Source: a virus. Taken from it: DNA of 27,746 nt. This document shows positions 6,183 through 12,507 of the stretch, piece after piece. The stretch is taken from the IMG/VR virus record IMGVR_UViG_3300044535_000862, positions 1 through 27,746 of that record, one strand, 5' to 3'. The position numbers and the translations under genes were made by a program. Positions within the stretch are counted from its first letter, which is position 1, and each line of letters opens with the position of its first letter. The notes beneath the pieces were generated by a model that was not told the origin of the DNA, did no database searches, and worked only from the letters and a program-made list of their open reading frames with translations.

Positions 6183-6800
6183 TCAACGGTAAAGTTCAGG
6201 TTGTGCGAGAGGACATCCTTGACATCCTACATTATCATCCCACTCTTTGCAACCAAAAACAAACTCCTTTTCTGGATGTTCGTATCTCATACCAGTTCCA
6301 ATACACTTTTTGCACTCTTGTCTTTTGAAATCATTAAACAATTTACTGACAACTTGATAGTCACTAATATCATCATGACTATGCTTTTGTTTATTTCCCC
6401 AACGGTGATCTATCTCTTTACGAAGAGACATATTATTTCCACCAACAGGAAGTAAAGTCCAATTACAGATATTAACACTCTCAAACTCATTACGAATACT
6501 AGCAGGAATAGTTGTTGATACTAAATCCTCCTTTTTATATCCATTTACTCTTACTGATTTGAGTTTTCCTTTTTCAAAGATAGATTCCCAAATAAGTTTT
6601 TTTGATCGTTTGCAGTTGCAAAATCTTGGTGCCCCTTCAGATCCCTCAATTCCAGTACCATTTCCTTGTTGTATTGGTTCAAATCCCCCAGAAACAAAAG
6701 CAGAAGACAAGTCATCAATATCAATCCAGTTAGAAATACCCGTATTGGCATCTAAACTAGACACAACAGCAAAAACATCGTACTTAAATGTTTTGGGCAT
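6183..6800 (-). CDS. HNH-like restriction endonuclease-like protein
   Basis: 205 residues from ATG 6800, which has AAAGG in front; the upstream ATGs at 6824 and 6821 overlap or follow the -10 too closely. The C-terminal half has the signature of HNH/beta-beta-alpha-metal type II restriction enzymes: EIDHRWGNK (D131, H132), DYQVVSKLFNDFKRQ with N156, then CKKC (163, 166), TGMRYEHPE, and a closing GC...GCQGC (184, 193, 196) that probably completes a zinc-binding fold. The N-terminus (YDVFAVVSSLDANTGISNW) may carry specificity. It is followed directly by a methyltransferase-like gene in the same unit. Cleavage and target site are not shown by sequence. A non-restriction HNH nuclease remains possible. 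Confidence 0.65.
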   Translation of the reverse strand: MPKTFKYDVFAVVSSLDANTGISNWIDIDDLSSAFVSGGFEPIQQGNGTGIEGSEGAPRFCNCKRSKKLIWESIFEKGKLKSVRVNGYKKEDLVSTTIPASIRNEFESVNICNWTLLPVGGNNMSLRKEIDHRWGNKQKHSHDDISDYQVVSKLFNDFKRQECKKCIGTGMRYEHPEKEFVFGCKEWDDNVGCQGCPLAQPELYR

Positions 6801-6822
6801 TTGACCTTTGTTTGATTCCATC

Positions 6823-6880
6823 ATTATAGGGCATCAGGGAGCAGAATGGGACTTTACTGTGCCACCAGTCCAACTGGCAC
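6823..6880 (-). promoter_or_regulatory. Palindrome/-10 module 6
   Basis: The palindrome GTGCCA...TGGCAC is at 6859-6880, 30 bp from a perfect TATAAT at 6823-6828. GACTC occurs at 6884 and again 12 bp beyond the palindrome at 6893. It drives the restriction endonuclease-like gene. The leader from the expected start to ATG 6800 is only about 15 nt. No -35 box is visible. Confidence 0.75.
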
Positions 6881-6895
6881 ATAGACTCACAAGAC

Positions 6896-7060
6896 TCAAC
6901 CGAGATTGTTAATGTATTTCTTCAACAGATGTTTTCCCTTTTCAACATCAAATCTACGTTCAAAGAGTTCCATTAGTTCTAACACAAGGTCAGCATAAAC
7001 TACTGGAACTCTGATATGTTTAGTTTCACCTGATTTGGGAAACTTTTTAGTGAATGGCAT
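6896..7060 (-). CDS. Small basic protein, 54 aa
   Basis: Starts at ATG 7060. It begins MPFTKKFPKSGETKHIRVPV, then YADLVLELMELFERRFDVEK and ends HLLKKYINNLG. A short strand (HIRVP) followed by two helices recalls ribbon-helix-helix-like or plasmid-type DNA-binding small proteins, but this is weak. It closes the helicase operon, and its stop is 15 bp before module 6. The charge (basic) differs from most neighbours. No firm function. Confidence 0.7.
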   Translation of the reverse strand: MPFTKKFPKSGETKHIRVPVVYADLVLELMELFERRFDVEKGKHLLKKYINNLG

Positions 7061-7066
7061 TGTATT

Positions 7067-7083
7067 CTATGTGGGACACATAG
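7067..7083. repeat. 17-bp hairpin CTATGTG-3-CACATAG
   Basis: A perfect 7-bp inverted repeat with a 3-nt loop between the genes at 7091 and 7060. The same 17-mer recurs with two changes at 2374-2390 inside the unexplained stretch. On the minus strand TAGAAT just downstream could serve as a weak -10. It could be a local terminator, an operator or a processing hairpin. Confidence 0.45.
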
Positions 7084-7090
7084 TTATGTA

Positions 7091-7366
7091 TCAATCGTCA
7101 ATACCGTATTCTCTTTTTACTTCGCTTTTAATTTCTTTCTTTAAATCTTTAATGTGTTTGATGTATTCTTGATTTTCCTGTTCTTCTTCTTTCTTTCTAT
7201 TCTCTGCCTCTTGCTGTGCTTGTATTCTTTGCCTTTTCTTTTCTCTGTATGAATTTATTCTATTCTGCTGACTTTCCCTAGCAGCAGCAACCTTTGCAGC
7301 ATAAGTCTTAGAATAGTCAGACTTATTCTTTGTTGCTTCTACAATAAAGTCTGCAAAGGTTTTCAT
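7091..7366 (-). CDS. Charged coiled-coil protein, 91 aa
   Basis: Starts at ATG 7366. After MKTFADFIVEATKN, an opening common among cyanophage small proteins, the rest is a highly charged helix: Arg/Lys/Gln-rich from about 30 to 60 (REKKRQRIQAQQEAE), then alternating Lys/Glu to the end (KKEIKSEVKREYGIDD). It is probably an extended coiled coil. It follows the helicase within the same unit, so it could be a partner or nucleic-acid-binding accessory, but that is only inferred from position. Confidence 0.75.
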   Translation of the reverse strand: MKTFADFIVEATKNKSDYSKTYAAKVAAARESQQNRINSYREKKRQRIQAQQEAENRKKEEEQENQEYIKHIKDLKKEIKSEVKREYGIDD

Positions 7367-7391
7367 CGTTAGAGAATTGAACTTTTAGTAT

Positions 7392-8627
7392 TTAGGCAGC
7401 AAGCACTTCACCCTTCACAAAGATGGTATCAACCACAGTTTGAAGTTGACGGGCAATACGATCACCATAGTTGTTGTTCACAGGAATAGTGATGGTGCCA
7501 AAGGGTTTCTTATAGAAAGCAAACTCACCTGCCTTCATCTTACCTTCTGCGATTGCTTTACGGTCATCACGGTGCATACGGATAACACGTCCAACAGTCT
7601 GTGCCATTTCAATCAGAGGAAGATTGCGAAGCATAATACAATGAGTCAAACCTTGAACATTGATACCCTCAGACAGAATGCTATAGTGAAATACAATGAA
7701 CTTCTTGTCTGGGTCAGCACCAAACTCACTCATCTTCTCAAAGAAGACTTCACGAGACACTTTGGTTTTGTCAATATAAGCACCATGCTTGGAAGTGATG
7801 TGCATAATGGTATAACCCATATCATTGAGTTGTTGCAGCAAATCACTCTCAGTAAACATTGCCCAGATTACTTTGGTGCTAGGAGCAGCAACAAGAACCT
7901 TAGGAACAGTATCCTCATCAATCTCAGACAGGATGCCTACAACGTTCTCTGCATCTACAAATGCAGCATTTTCTTTTGTGCGAATCGTTTGTGCTTCATA
8001 AGGCACAACTTTGGGAGGAATGATACTACCTGCCTCAATCAGTTCTTGTGCAGGAATACTGATGATATTATTACCATAAACATCAGTATTGTTCATAGAC
8101 TCCTTGCTGTTATTGAACTTCGGAGTTGCAGTGAAGAAATAAGCATTATCTGCAACTGCTGAAGTGTGAGCAATACCCACAAAGTTAGAAGGTTTCACAC
8201 AGTGGTGTGCTTCATCAAAATACACCACATCAATGTTAATTTCTGCTTCATTCACCCGACCAATCGAATTGTAAGTGGTAAAGATGAATTGATGCTTGCC
8301 ACTTCCGATTGCATTGTCATTGTATTCTGCAATGACAGATGGACGTGTAGAGGATTGATGATGAGTTTCACCACTGTGAACGTGCATATAAGCAACGTTT
8401 TGCTCTTTGAGATATTGTTCAAACTCTGAGCAGAGTTGATTTGCAAGCAGAATACGAGGAGCAACAACAACAAACGTCATCGGTTCTTTTGCGTTAAGAA
8501 CACGTTGACGGGCATCTTCCATCATCACAACAGTTTTCCCACCACCAGTAGGAATATACACAGAACCCCTGATTGCTTTTTGTACAGCATCAAGAGCACG
8601 TTGTTGATAAGGAAGAAGAGTCAACAT
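7392..8627 (-). CDS. SF2 DEAH-type helicase
   Basis: 411 residues from ATG 8627; an in-frame TTG directly upstream is an alternative. An ATP-dependent nucleic-acid unwinding or translocating enzyme of superfamily 2. Visible motifs: LLPYQQRAL at 5-12, Walker A PTGGGKT at 26-32, motif Ia VVVAPRILLANQL at 53-65, DEAH at 138-141, TATP at 166-169, and motif VI QTVGRVIR at 343-350. It resembles the phage and type III restriction/UvsW-like helicase group but is shorter than T4 UvsW and lacks its extra domain. First gene of a three-gene unit behind module 7. Likely roles are recombination-dependent replication or fork repair, inferred from family only. Confidence 0.9.
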   Translation of the reverse strand: MLTLLPYQQRALDAVQKAIRGSVYIPTGGGKTVVMMEDARQRVLNAKEPMTFVVVAPRILLANQLCSEFEQYLKEQNVAYMHVHSGETHHQSSTRPSVIAEYNDNAIGSGKHQFIFTTYNSIGRVNEAEINIDVVYFDEAHHCVKPSNFVGIAHTSAVADNAYFFTATPKFNNSKESMNNTDVYGNNIISIPAQELIEAGSIIPPKVVPYEAQTIRTKENAAFVDAENVVGILSEIDEDTVPKVLVAAPSTKVIWAMFTESDLLQQLNDMGYTIMHITSKHGAYIDKTKVSREVFFEKMSEFGADPDKKFIVFHYSILSEGINVQGLTHCIMLRNLPLIEMAQTVGRVIRMHRDDRKAIAEGKMKAGEFAFYKKPFGTITIPVNNNYGDRIARQLQTVVDTIFVKGEVLAA

Positions 8628-8653
8628 CAATCAAGTTCCGTTTGTATTCATAC

Positions 8654-8711
8654 ATTATAGCACCCCTCCCGTAGAATCGGGAAGAGTGCTGGACGGTCTC
8701 ACAAGTGGCAC
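8654..8711 (-). promoter_or_regulatory. Palindrome/-10 module 7 (half-degenerate)
   Basis: Only one half (ACAAGTGGCAC, to 8711) of the palindrome is well kept. A long second hairpin (TCCCG-6 nt-CGGGA within AGCAC...GTGCT, about 8659-8690) sits between it and TATAAT at 8654-8659, which is preceded by TGC. Counting a 22-bp palindrome, the spacing is 30 bp. It drives the SF2 helicase. It also follows the stop of 8718-9083 by 6 bp. Confidence 0.65.
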
Positions 8712-8717
8712 AAAGGG

Positions 8718-9083
8718 TTAAGATTCCAACCACTCATAAAACTCAGAAATAGTCGGGAGTTCTTCTCCCTTCTCCATAGCAATTTTACACATCAAATCAT
8801 ACATCTCCATCTCTTGTTCATCAAGAGATTGATAGAACTCTTCATTATCTTCCTCTGGTTGATGATAATGATGAACCTCTACAACTTCTGATGTAGATTG
8901 TTCTTGACCAAAATAATCAGTTGTCCTTGGAGCACTGAAACTTGGATGAATAGAAATAACTTTCTTTCCACCAGTCATTCCAAGTGCAGCAGATTCTGCA
9001 TCTCTTTGAGAGACATAACCCTCTAGTGTCAGTTTCTTATAGAAACCAGAGTCAGTTACTACTGTTACGTCCCAATTAGTCAT
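8718..9083 (-). CDS. Hypothetical protein, 121 aa
   Basis: ATG 9083 overlaps the preceding gene by ATGA. The N-terminal half (MTNWDVTVVTDSGFYKKLTLEGYVS...AESAALGMTGGKKVISIHP) is a beta-beta-alpha-beta-like domain. A His-rich bit (VVEVHHYHQPEED) and an acidic helical C-terminus (EEFYQSLDEQEMEMYDLM) follow. The first 45 residues look structurally like the start of the neighbouring 105-aa membrane protein, suggesting an old duplication. Last gene of its operon, directly before module 7. Unknown function. Confidence 0.75.
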   Translation of the reverse strand: MTNWDVTVVTDSGFYKKLTLEGYVSQRDAESAALGMTGGKKVISIHPSFSAPRTTDYFGQEQSTSEVVEVHHYHQPEEDNEEFYQSLDEQEMEMYDLMCKIAMEKGEELPTISEFYEWLES

Positions 9084-9397
9084 TTGTTTTTATAAAAAAG
9101 ATAAACAACCCAAATAATGAGAGCAACTGCTCCCAACACTAGAAAGTATTTCCAGAATGATACAACTAATGCAATTAGAGCAAGACCTAAAATAGACCCA
9201 GCACTAATTGAACTTGAATCACTGCCTCCTACACTATTATTCTCTCTTGATTCATTAAGATTCCAAATATCATTATCATTAACGTGATAAATGGTCTTTA
9301 TCTGTTCTCTTGCTCCATTCCAAGTATTAGAGTTCACATAAACTCTTTGTCTTCCACTAGAAGAACCTAACCAAACATCTGCTTGATAACGTGCCAT
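9080..9397 (-). CDS. Membrane protein with N-terminal soluble domain, 105 aa
   Basis: Starts at ATG 9397. Residues 1-50 form a small soluble domain (MARYQADVWLGSSSGRQRVYV...NDIWNLNES), followed by a Ser-rich linker. Two hydrophobic spans follow (about 66-82 GSILGLALIALVVSFW and 85-100 FLVLGAVALIIWVVYL), ending in a basic tail YKNK. So it is a two-pass inner or thylakoid membrane protein with a cytoplasmic head. The head resembles the first part of the downstream soluble protein. The 'MARYQADVWLGSSSGRQ' start is familiar from marine cyanobacteria and their phages, unverified. Confidence 0.75.
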   Translation of the reverse strand: MARYQADVWLGSSSGRQRVYVNSNTWNGAREQIKTIYHVNDNDIWNLNESRENNSVGGSDSSSISAGSILGLALIALVVSFWKYFLVLGAVALIIWVVYLFYKNK

Positions 9398-9531
9398 CAG
9401 AGAAACTCAGCAATGTAGTAATCAACAGTAATTTCAAGTTCTGCTGCTTTCATTTCAAGTTCCCTTGCGTATTCATCTGCATAAACTTCAGATTCATCAC
9501 CACAGAAGAGGTCAAGAGTAGACTCGTGCAT
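9397..9531 (-). CDS. Small acidic protein, 44 aa
   Basis: I chose ATG 9531 (MHESTLDLFCGDE) because AAAGGA lies eight bases ahead. A further ATG at 9579 would add MLKFILQTLFDQRKKQ but lacks a ribosome site. The acidic helical protein contains SEVYADEYARELEMKAAELEI and ends VDYYIAEFL. Its stop touches the start of the membrane protein downstream. Unknown function. Confidence 0.65.
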   Translation of the reverse strand: MHESTLDLFCGDESEVYADEYARELEMKAAELEITVDYYIAEFL

Positions 9532-9587
9532 TTGTTTTTTCCTTTGGTCAAATAGTGTTTGTAAAATAAATTTAAGCATATAAATTA

Positions 9588-9971
9588 TCAGAACTCAATG
9601 GGTTCGAGAGTTGGTTCACCCCCAAATCCAAATACACTCGGAGAAACTTCCTCAAACTCATCAGTTCCTTCAATTTGCTTATAGCAGTGCAAAGAACCCT
9701 CAAGAACTTTATTAAGTTCAGGATTCACCTTATCAACCTCCACAGAGTCATTATATTCATCTCCAGAGGTCGTGTCAACAACATCAAAGATGATGAGATT
9801 GATACAAGCATCTTTTGCATCTTTAAGAGTCTTTGTGACCTCTTGTGGAGTATCTACAACATCAGCAACCATCCACTTACCAGCATTGACTTTACGAATG
9901 AATCCAACTGTGTTAGAATTCTTCTGTACTTCGTAGATACCAGCAGACAGACGAGGGAAGGTGAAAGTCAT
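9588..9971 (-). CDS. Hypothetical protein, 127 aa
   Basis: ATG 9971 overlaps the preceding stop by ATGA. The first half reads as a beta-rich domain with YEVQKNSNTVGFIRKVNAGKWMVAD followed by TPQEVTKTLKDAKDAC. The second half is acidic, with SLHCYKQIEGTDEFEEVSP and a Gly/Pro-rich tail. The layout resembles small 'GKW...TLKDAK' proteins seen in cyanobacteria and phages. No enzymatic motif or membrane span. Third gene of the operon begun at 10401 by sequence order, all tightly coupled. Confidence 0.7.
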   Translation of the reverse strand: MTFTFPRLSAGIYEVQKNSNTVGFIRKVNAGKWMVADVVDTPQEVTKTLKDAKDACINLIIFDVVDTTSGDEYNDSVEVDKVNPELNKVLEGSLHCYKQIEGTDEFEEVSPSVFGFGGEPTLEPIEF

Positions 9972-10153
9972 TTGAAAAAAAATGAATGAACGTCAGTTTC
10001 TTGGTTATACTGAATAACAAAATTTCCAATCTCTACATTATCATTTTCTTCCACAAGTTGTGCGAAATCAGTAACATTGGAGAAAGGAAGTTGGGGAATA
10101 ATACAATTCCCAAATTCATCAAATGAATTGATACAATTACCAACAAATCTCAT
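9968..10153 (-). CDS. Hypothetical protein, 61 aa
   Basis: Starts at ATG 10153, two bases after the upstream stop. Mixed soluble protein: MRFVGNCINSFDEFGNCIIPQ, then VTDFAQLVEENDNVEIGNFVI, ending in a Phe run (HSFFFK). Two cysteines are 14 apart and not in a metal-binding arrangement. Short and acidic like its neighbours. I see nothing that identifies it. Confidence 0.65.
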   Translation of the reverse strand: MRFVGNCINSFDEFGNCIIPQLPFSNVTDFAQLVEENDNVEIGNFVIQYNQETDVHSFFFK

Positions 10154-10155
10154 AA

Positions 10156-10401
10156 TCAGCAGTATTGAGGAAGAATGCAGAAAGAACCACAGAACTTACG
10201 AACCCAGTTGAGAGTATCAGCATAGCAACGAGGTTCAGACATTACCATAGTTGCATCCTTACGAGGATTGTAAGCAACAGCAACATAACGGTAGCAATCA
10301 GGAGATTCTTCAATCTCTTGAATCCACATTTGATTGACATTACCATCTTGCCAATCCCAACGTGAAGCAGTGTAGTTGAAAACAGTGTTGAGGTCTACCA
10401 A
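10156..10401 (-). CDS. Hypothetical protein, 81 aa, TTG start
   Basis: The frame has no ATG before residue 25, but TTG at 10401 is preceded by AAAGGAAA at a proper distance, just behind module 8, so a TTG start is likely. The protein reads MVDLNTVFNYTASRWDWQDGN, then PDCYRYVAVAYNPRKDATMVMSEP, and ends CGSFCILPQYC with three closely spaced Cys. A beta-rich soluble protein, unknown family. First gene of a six-gene unit. Confidence 0.65.
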   Translation of the reverse strand: MVDLNTVFNYTASRWDWQDGNVNQMWIQEIEESPDCYRYVAVAYNPRKDATMVMSEPRCYADTLNWVRKFCGSFCILPQYC

Positions 10402-10427
10402 GTGGTTTCCTTTGCTTGTGTCCCTGT

Positions 10428-10485
10428 ATTATAGGGCATCAGGGGGGTCTGCGGGACTTTATAGTGCCAGTGCTACAGGTGGCAC
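10428..10485 (-). promoter_or_regulatory. Palindrome/-10 module 8
   Basis: The palindrome GTGCCA-10 nt-TGGCAC is at 10464-10485 and overlaps the last codons and TAG stop of the upstream gene (10473). TATAAT is at 10428-10433, 30 bp away. The bases after the -10 (ACAGGGACAC) are followed by the TTG-start gene. No -35 box is visible. Confidence 0.75.
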
Positions 10486-10727
10486 ACGGGTCCATCTTCC
10501 TCGTCGTATTTTGATTCCCTTGACTTTACATACTCAAGTTCTTTCCATTGATTATGATAGCACAATACAAGAATATGCTCTTTCTTGTGATGAGTTCCTT
10601 TATCGCACTTCTTTTCTTTTACTGAAATTTCAATGGTAATGTATTCTTCATCCTTGAAATAAACCCATCCTTCTAGTTTTTTCCATTTGACGTAATCATT
10701 AACCTTGGGTGTGTAATGAGAAACCAT
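10473..10727 (-). CDS. Hypothetical basic protein, 84 aa
   Basis: Starts at ATG 10727. MVSHYTPKVNDYVKWKKLEGWVYF, then DEEYITIEISVKEK, then a Lys/His-rich stretch (KCDKGTHHKKEHILVLCYH) and a charged end. Beta-rich with a Trp pair, so possibly a small barrel; several Cys/His could bind metal but are not regularly spaced. The last three codons are shared with the palindrome of module 8. Last gene of the operon starting at 12256. Similar phage ORFans are familiar, but not by function. Confidence 0.7.
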   Translation of the reverse strand: MVSHYTPKVNDYVKWKKLEGWVYFKDEEYITIEISVKEKKCDKGTHHKKEHILVLCYHNQWKELEYVKSRESKYDEEDGPVCHL

Positions 10728-10810
10728 CTGCCAATAAAATAACCTCTTTAATTTATAATCATTTCAAATTGCAATCTGGATGCAAACCTACTTGACGTTC
10801 AAACCACTCT

Positions 10811-10966
10811 CTAAGTGAATTGGAGGGAGGGATTCTTTAGTCGTTCGATTGCTACTTTCTTTTCATAAGCATCAAACATTTTTTTGTCTCGTTGAATGAG
10901 AAGAACATTCCATCCAATGACAGCAAAGAAAGCAAGCAGTCCGCAAGTAATAACTTTAGGGTTCAT
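10811..10966 (-). CDS. Small membrane protein, 51 aa, possible frameshift
   Basis: ATG 10966 overlaps the upstream stop (ATGA). One hydrophobic span (VITCGLLAFFAVIGWNVLLI), then a charged tail to NPSLQFT and a stop at 10811. In the next frame, starting around the GGGAGGGA run at 10822-10830, translation continues as SLREWFERQVGLHPDCNLK to a stop at 10759. A single indel at the repeat would fuse both into a sensible 68-69-aa protein. The true gene may therefore reach 10759, through mutation, sequence error or programmed slippage. Confidence 0.55.
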   Translation of the reverse strand: MNPKVITCGLLAFFAVIGWNVLLIQRDKKMFDAYEKKVAIERLKNPSLQFT

Positions 10967-11373
10967 TTGTAAAGATAACCTCCTGCCCAGTCAGCACGTT
11001 GATACATCTCTTCCCGAGACTTATCATCAAGCAAGTTGTATCGGATTCCTTTTGCAGGAGACTTCCAACTTGCAGACTTATACACATCACCAGTATTCAG
11101 GTCAACAAATGCGTGAGCACTTCTCTGATTACTTGGTTTGCTAACGTGAATGATACGAGCATACTTTCTACCTTTCTCGTAGAAGTACTCATCCACTCCA
11201 TCACCCATTGCAAGTTTATCAATCTGGTCTTGATGCCATTCTTGAGTTTCTGGGTCATCAAGAAACTTCCTATGACTATGAATAGCATAGGATTGGTAGT
11301 TAGTGCGAAGAACATCGCAGAACTGTTCAATTAAATCAAGGATTTGTTCTTGTATTAGAGTGGTGTTGCTCAT
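10963..11373 (-). CDS. Conserved phage hypothetical protein, 136 aa
   Basis: Starts at ATG 11373, overlapping the preceding stop by TGATG. N-terminal helix (TTLIQEQILDLIEQFC), then a Glu/Asp-rich region, then a beta-rich C-terminal domain: RKYARIIHV, AHAFVDLNTGDVYKSASWKSP, KGIRYNLLDD, ADWAGGYLY. The C-terminal pattern (AF-D--TGDV-K-ASWK-PAKGIRYN) is common among tailed-phage ORFans of many hosts with no assigned function. No catalytic residues stand out. Mid-operon. Confidence 0.8.
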   Translation of the reverse strand: MSNTTLIQEQILDLIEQFCDVLRTNYQSYAIHSHRKFLDDPETQEWHQDQIDKLAMGDGVDEYFYEKGRKYARIIHVSKPSNQRSAHAFVDLNTGDVYKSASWKSPAKGIRYNLLDDKSREEMYQRADWAGGYLYK

Positions 11374-11531
11374 CAGTGATTTAACTCGTTTGTGATTGTT
11401 TGGATGCTTTCTATTCGATTTACAAGTGATTTGATTTTACCGACCACTAAATCAAAGTCGTCATTTGTTTTTCCTGCAAGTGCTTCTTGCAATCGTTCAA
11501 CTGCGGCAGCAGTTTGTAATGTTAATTTCAT
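11373..11531 (-). CDS. Small helical protein, 52 aa
   Basis: ATG 11531 overlaps the preceding stop (TGATG). MKLTLQTAAAVERLQEALAGK, then DDFDLVVGKIKSLVNRIESIQ. It is entirely helical with a heptad-like pattern, so probably a short coiled coil or dimer. No other features. It fills a gap between two longer genes with tight junctions on both sides, which supports it being translated. Confidence 0.65.
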   Translation of the reverse strand: MKLTLQTAAAVERLQEALAGKTNDDFDLVVGKIKSLVNRIESIQTITNELNH

Positions 11532-11695
11532 CAGTCCGTTGTTCCTACTTTTACCTCAGGTTCATCATCAGTATACTCCAAGATTGCTTCTCCTGCATCG
11601 TGATTCAGTTGTTCGTAGATGCTTTCATAAATCCAATCGCAAGAGGGTTGGTCATCCTCAAGGAGGAGTTTAACAGTGATGGTGACTTCTTTCAT
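11531..11695 (-). CDS. Small acidic protein, 54 aa
   Basis: ATG 11695 overlaps the preceding stop by ATGA. MKEVTITVKLLLEDDQPSCDW forms a likely strand, then IYESIYEQLNHDAGEAI a helix, ending with an acidic strand. An alpha/beta mini-domain of unknown family. Both ends are overlapped by neighbouring genes. Confidence 0.65.
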   Translation of the reverse strand: MKEVTITVKLLLEDDQPSCDWIYESIYEQLNHDAGEAILEYTDDEPEVKVGTTD

Positions 11696-11958
11696 TTTTT
11701 GATACTTTGCTTGAGTTTCAGACGGGCAACTTCATCATCAATACATTCACCAATTACTTGATAAATGTAATCGGTGTTTCCTACTTCATAAAGAACTTCA
11801 CAAGCATCTTCATCAGGAAGATATTGCTCTACAAAGTCCTCATCCATAGTGAATACATCAGCAGGACTGAAAACAAATGCAGCAACATAGGCATCTTCAC
11901 CATATGTTGCAATCAGGTCATCAACCCGTTGCTTGAGATTAGCAAGATTGCGATACAT
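11692..11958 (-). CDS. Hypothetical acidic protein, 88 aa
   Basis: Starts at ATG 11958, two bases after the upstream stop. MYRNLANLKQRVDDLIATYGED, then YVAAFVFSPADVFTMDEDFVEQYLP, then ACEVLYEVGNTDYIYQVIGECIDDEV and a Lys-rich end. A soluble alpha/beta protein, acidic in the middle. The operon and size match the many ORFans here. No family recognised. Confidence 0.75.
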   Translation of the reverse strand: MYRNLANLKQRVDDLIATYGEDAYVAAFVFSPADVFTMDEDFVEQYLPDEDACEVLYEVGNTDYIYQVIGECIDDEVARLKLKQSIKK

Positions 11959-11960
11959 AA

Positions 11961-12134
11961 TCAGAAAGAAACGTAAGGGTGGTCAGTGTCAAGAACATCT
12001 ACAGTTTTATCTGCAAAATGAAAACTATTCATCGGATAAAACTCATCATTGGCAATGTCATAAATTGACACATCAGACTTCAACTGCCCCAGAGTCAGAG
12101 TCTGAAGAATCTCCAGAAGATTTTGATAAGTCAT
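11961..12134 (-). CDS. Hypothetical protein, 57 aa
   Basis: ATG 12134 overlaps the preceding stop (TGATG). MTYQNLLEILQTLTLGQLKSD, then VSIYDIANDEFYPMNSF and an acidic tail DVLDTDHPYVSF. The opening 'LLEILQTLT-GQL--DVSIYD---DEFYP' matches a short pattern I associate with small phage/bacterial proteins of unknown function. Soluble. Second gene of the unit behind module 9. Confidence 0.65.
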   Translation of the reverse strand: MTYQNLLEILQTLTLGQLKSDVSIYDIANDEFYPMNSFHFADKTVDVLDTDHPYVSF

Positions 12135-12256
12135 CAGATTACTTTGAGTTTGCGTTTGATGTGTTGCAATGCTTGTTTTCTTGCTTTGAGTTTCCCCTTA
12201 CAAGAACCTTTTGTAGACTTACGTTTTCCTGAGTTGTGTTGCCAATTCGGTGTCAT
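12134..12256 (-). CDS. Very basic 40-aa protein
   Basis: Starts at ATG 12256 behind a strong ribosome site (GGGGAGGA), the best Shine-Dalgarno in this area. MTPNWQHNSGKRKSTKGSCKG is followed by KARKQALQHIKRKLKVI. About a third of the residues are Lys/Arg and none are acidic, so nucleic-acid or ribosome binding is plausible. First gene behind module 9, so probably expressed early and well. Unlike the acidic neighbours. Confidence 0.7.
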   Translation of the reverse strand: MTPNWQHNSGKRKSTKGSCKGKLKARKQALQHIKRKLKVI

Positions 12257-12279
12257 TCCTCCCCTTTGCTTGTCTCCAT

Positions 12280-12337
12280 AGTATAACACCCCTCCATGGG
12301 TTTGGAGAGGTGTTAGGGACAGTGCTACAAGTGGCAC
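12280..12337 (-). promoter_or_regulatory. Palindrome/-10 module 9
   Basis: Palindrome region 12316-12337 (one arm GTGGCAC, other arm degenerate). Between it and the -10, a strong hairpin AACACC...GGTGTT with further pairing CTCC/GGAG spans about 12285-12314. Its last bases touch TATACT (12280-12285), preceded by TGT. Spacing is 30 bp. It drives the basic 40-aa gene with the strong ribosome site. Confidence 0.7.
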
Positions 12338-12342
12338 ACTGA

Positions 12343-12507
12343 CTATTTTTTGAGAGTCTTGGTTTCTAATCCATTCACAACCATGCCTTTCTTAATCATT
12401 TTCATCATTGCTTCCTGTGCGGATTCAAGTTGAAAATAACAGGCAAACTTCTTCTCACCCATAAACTCATATTCTACAGTGTAGAACTCATTATCGAGTT
12501 TAGGCAT
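12343..12507 (-). CDS. Small protein, 54 aa
   Basis: ATG 12507 overlaps the end of the HNH gene by 8 bp. MPKLDNEFYTVEYEFMGEKKF is a beta-hairpin-like start, then FQLESAQEAMMKMIKKGMVVN a helix with many Met, ending in Lys-rich TKTLKK. Cotranscribed with the HNH nuclease from the sigma-70-type promoter, and its stop lies 5 bp before module 9. A strand-strand-helix mini-protein of unknown function. Confidence 0.7.
   Translation of the reverse strand: MPKLDNEFYTVEYEFMGEKKFACYFQLESAQEAMMKMIKKGMVVNGLETKTLKK

Noticed and set aside
1239-6880. Palindromes as plain intrinsic terminators
   Set aside because: After the palindrome most copies lack a T run on the minus strand, and the fixed distance to the -10 is not explained by termination. 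Only the second hairpins in modules 5 and 16 have a convincing T tract.
9532-9579. Start at ATG 9579 for the small acidic gene
   Set aside because: No ribosome site, whereas ATG 9531 has AAAGGA at good distance. It remains possible as a minor start.
12257-12337. Upstream extension of the basic 40-aa gene
   Set aside because: It runs through module 9. The strong ribosome site sits at the internal ATG 12256.
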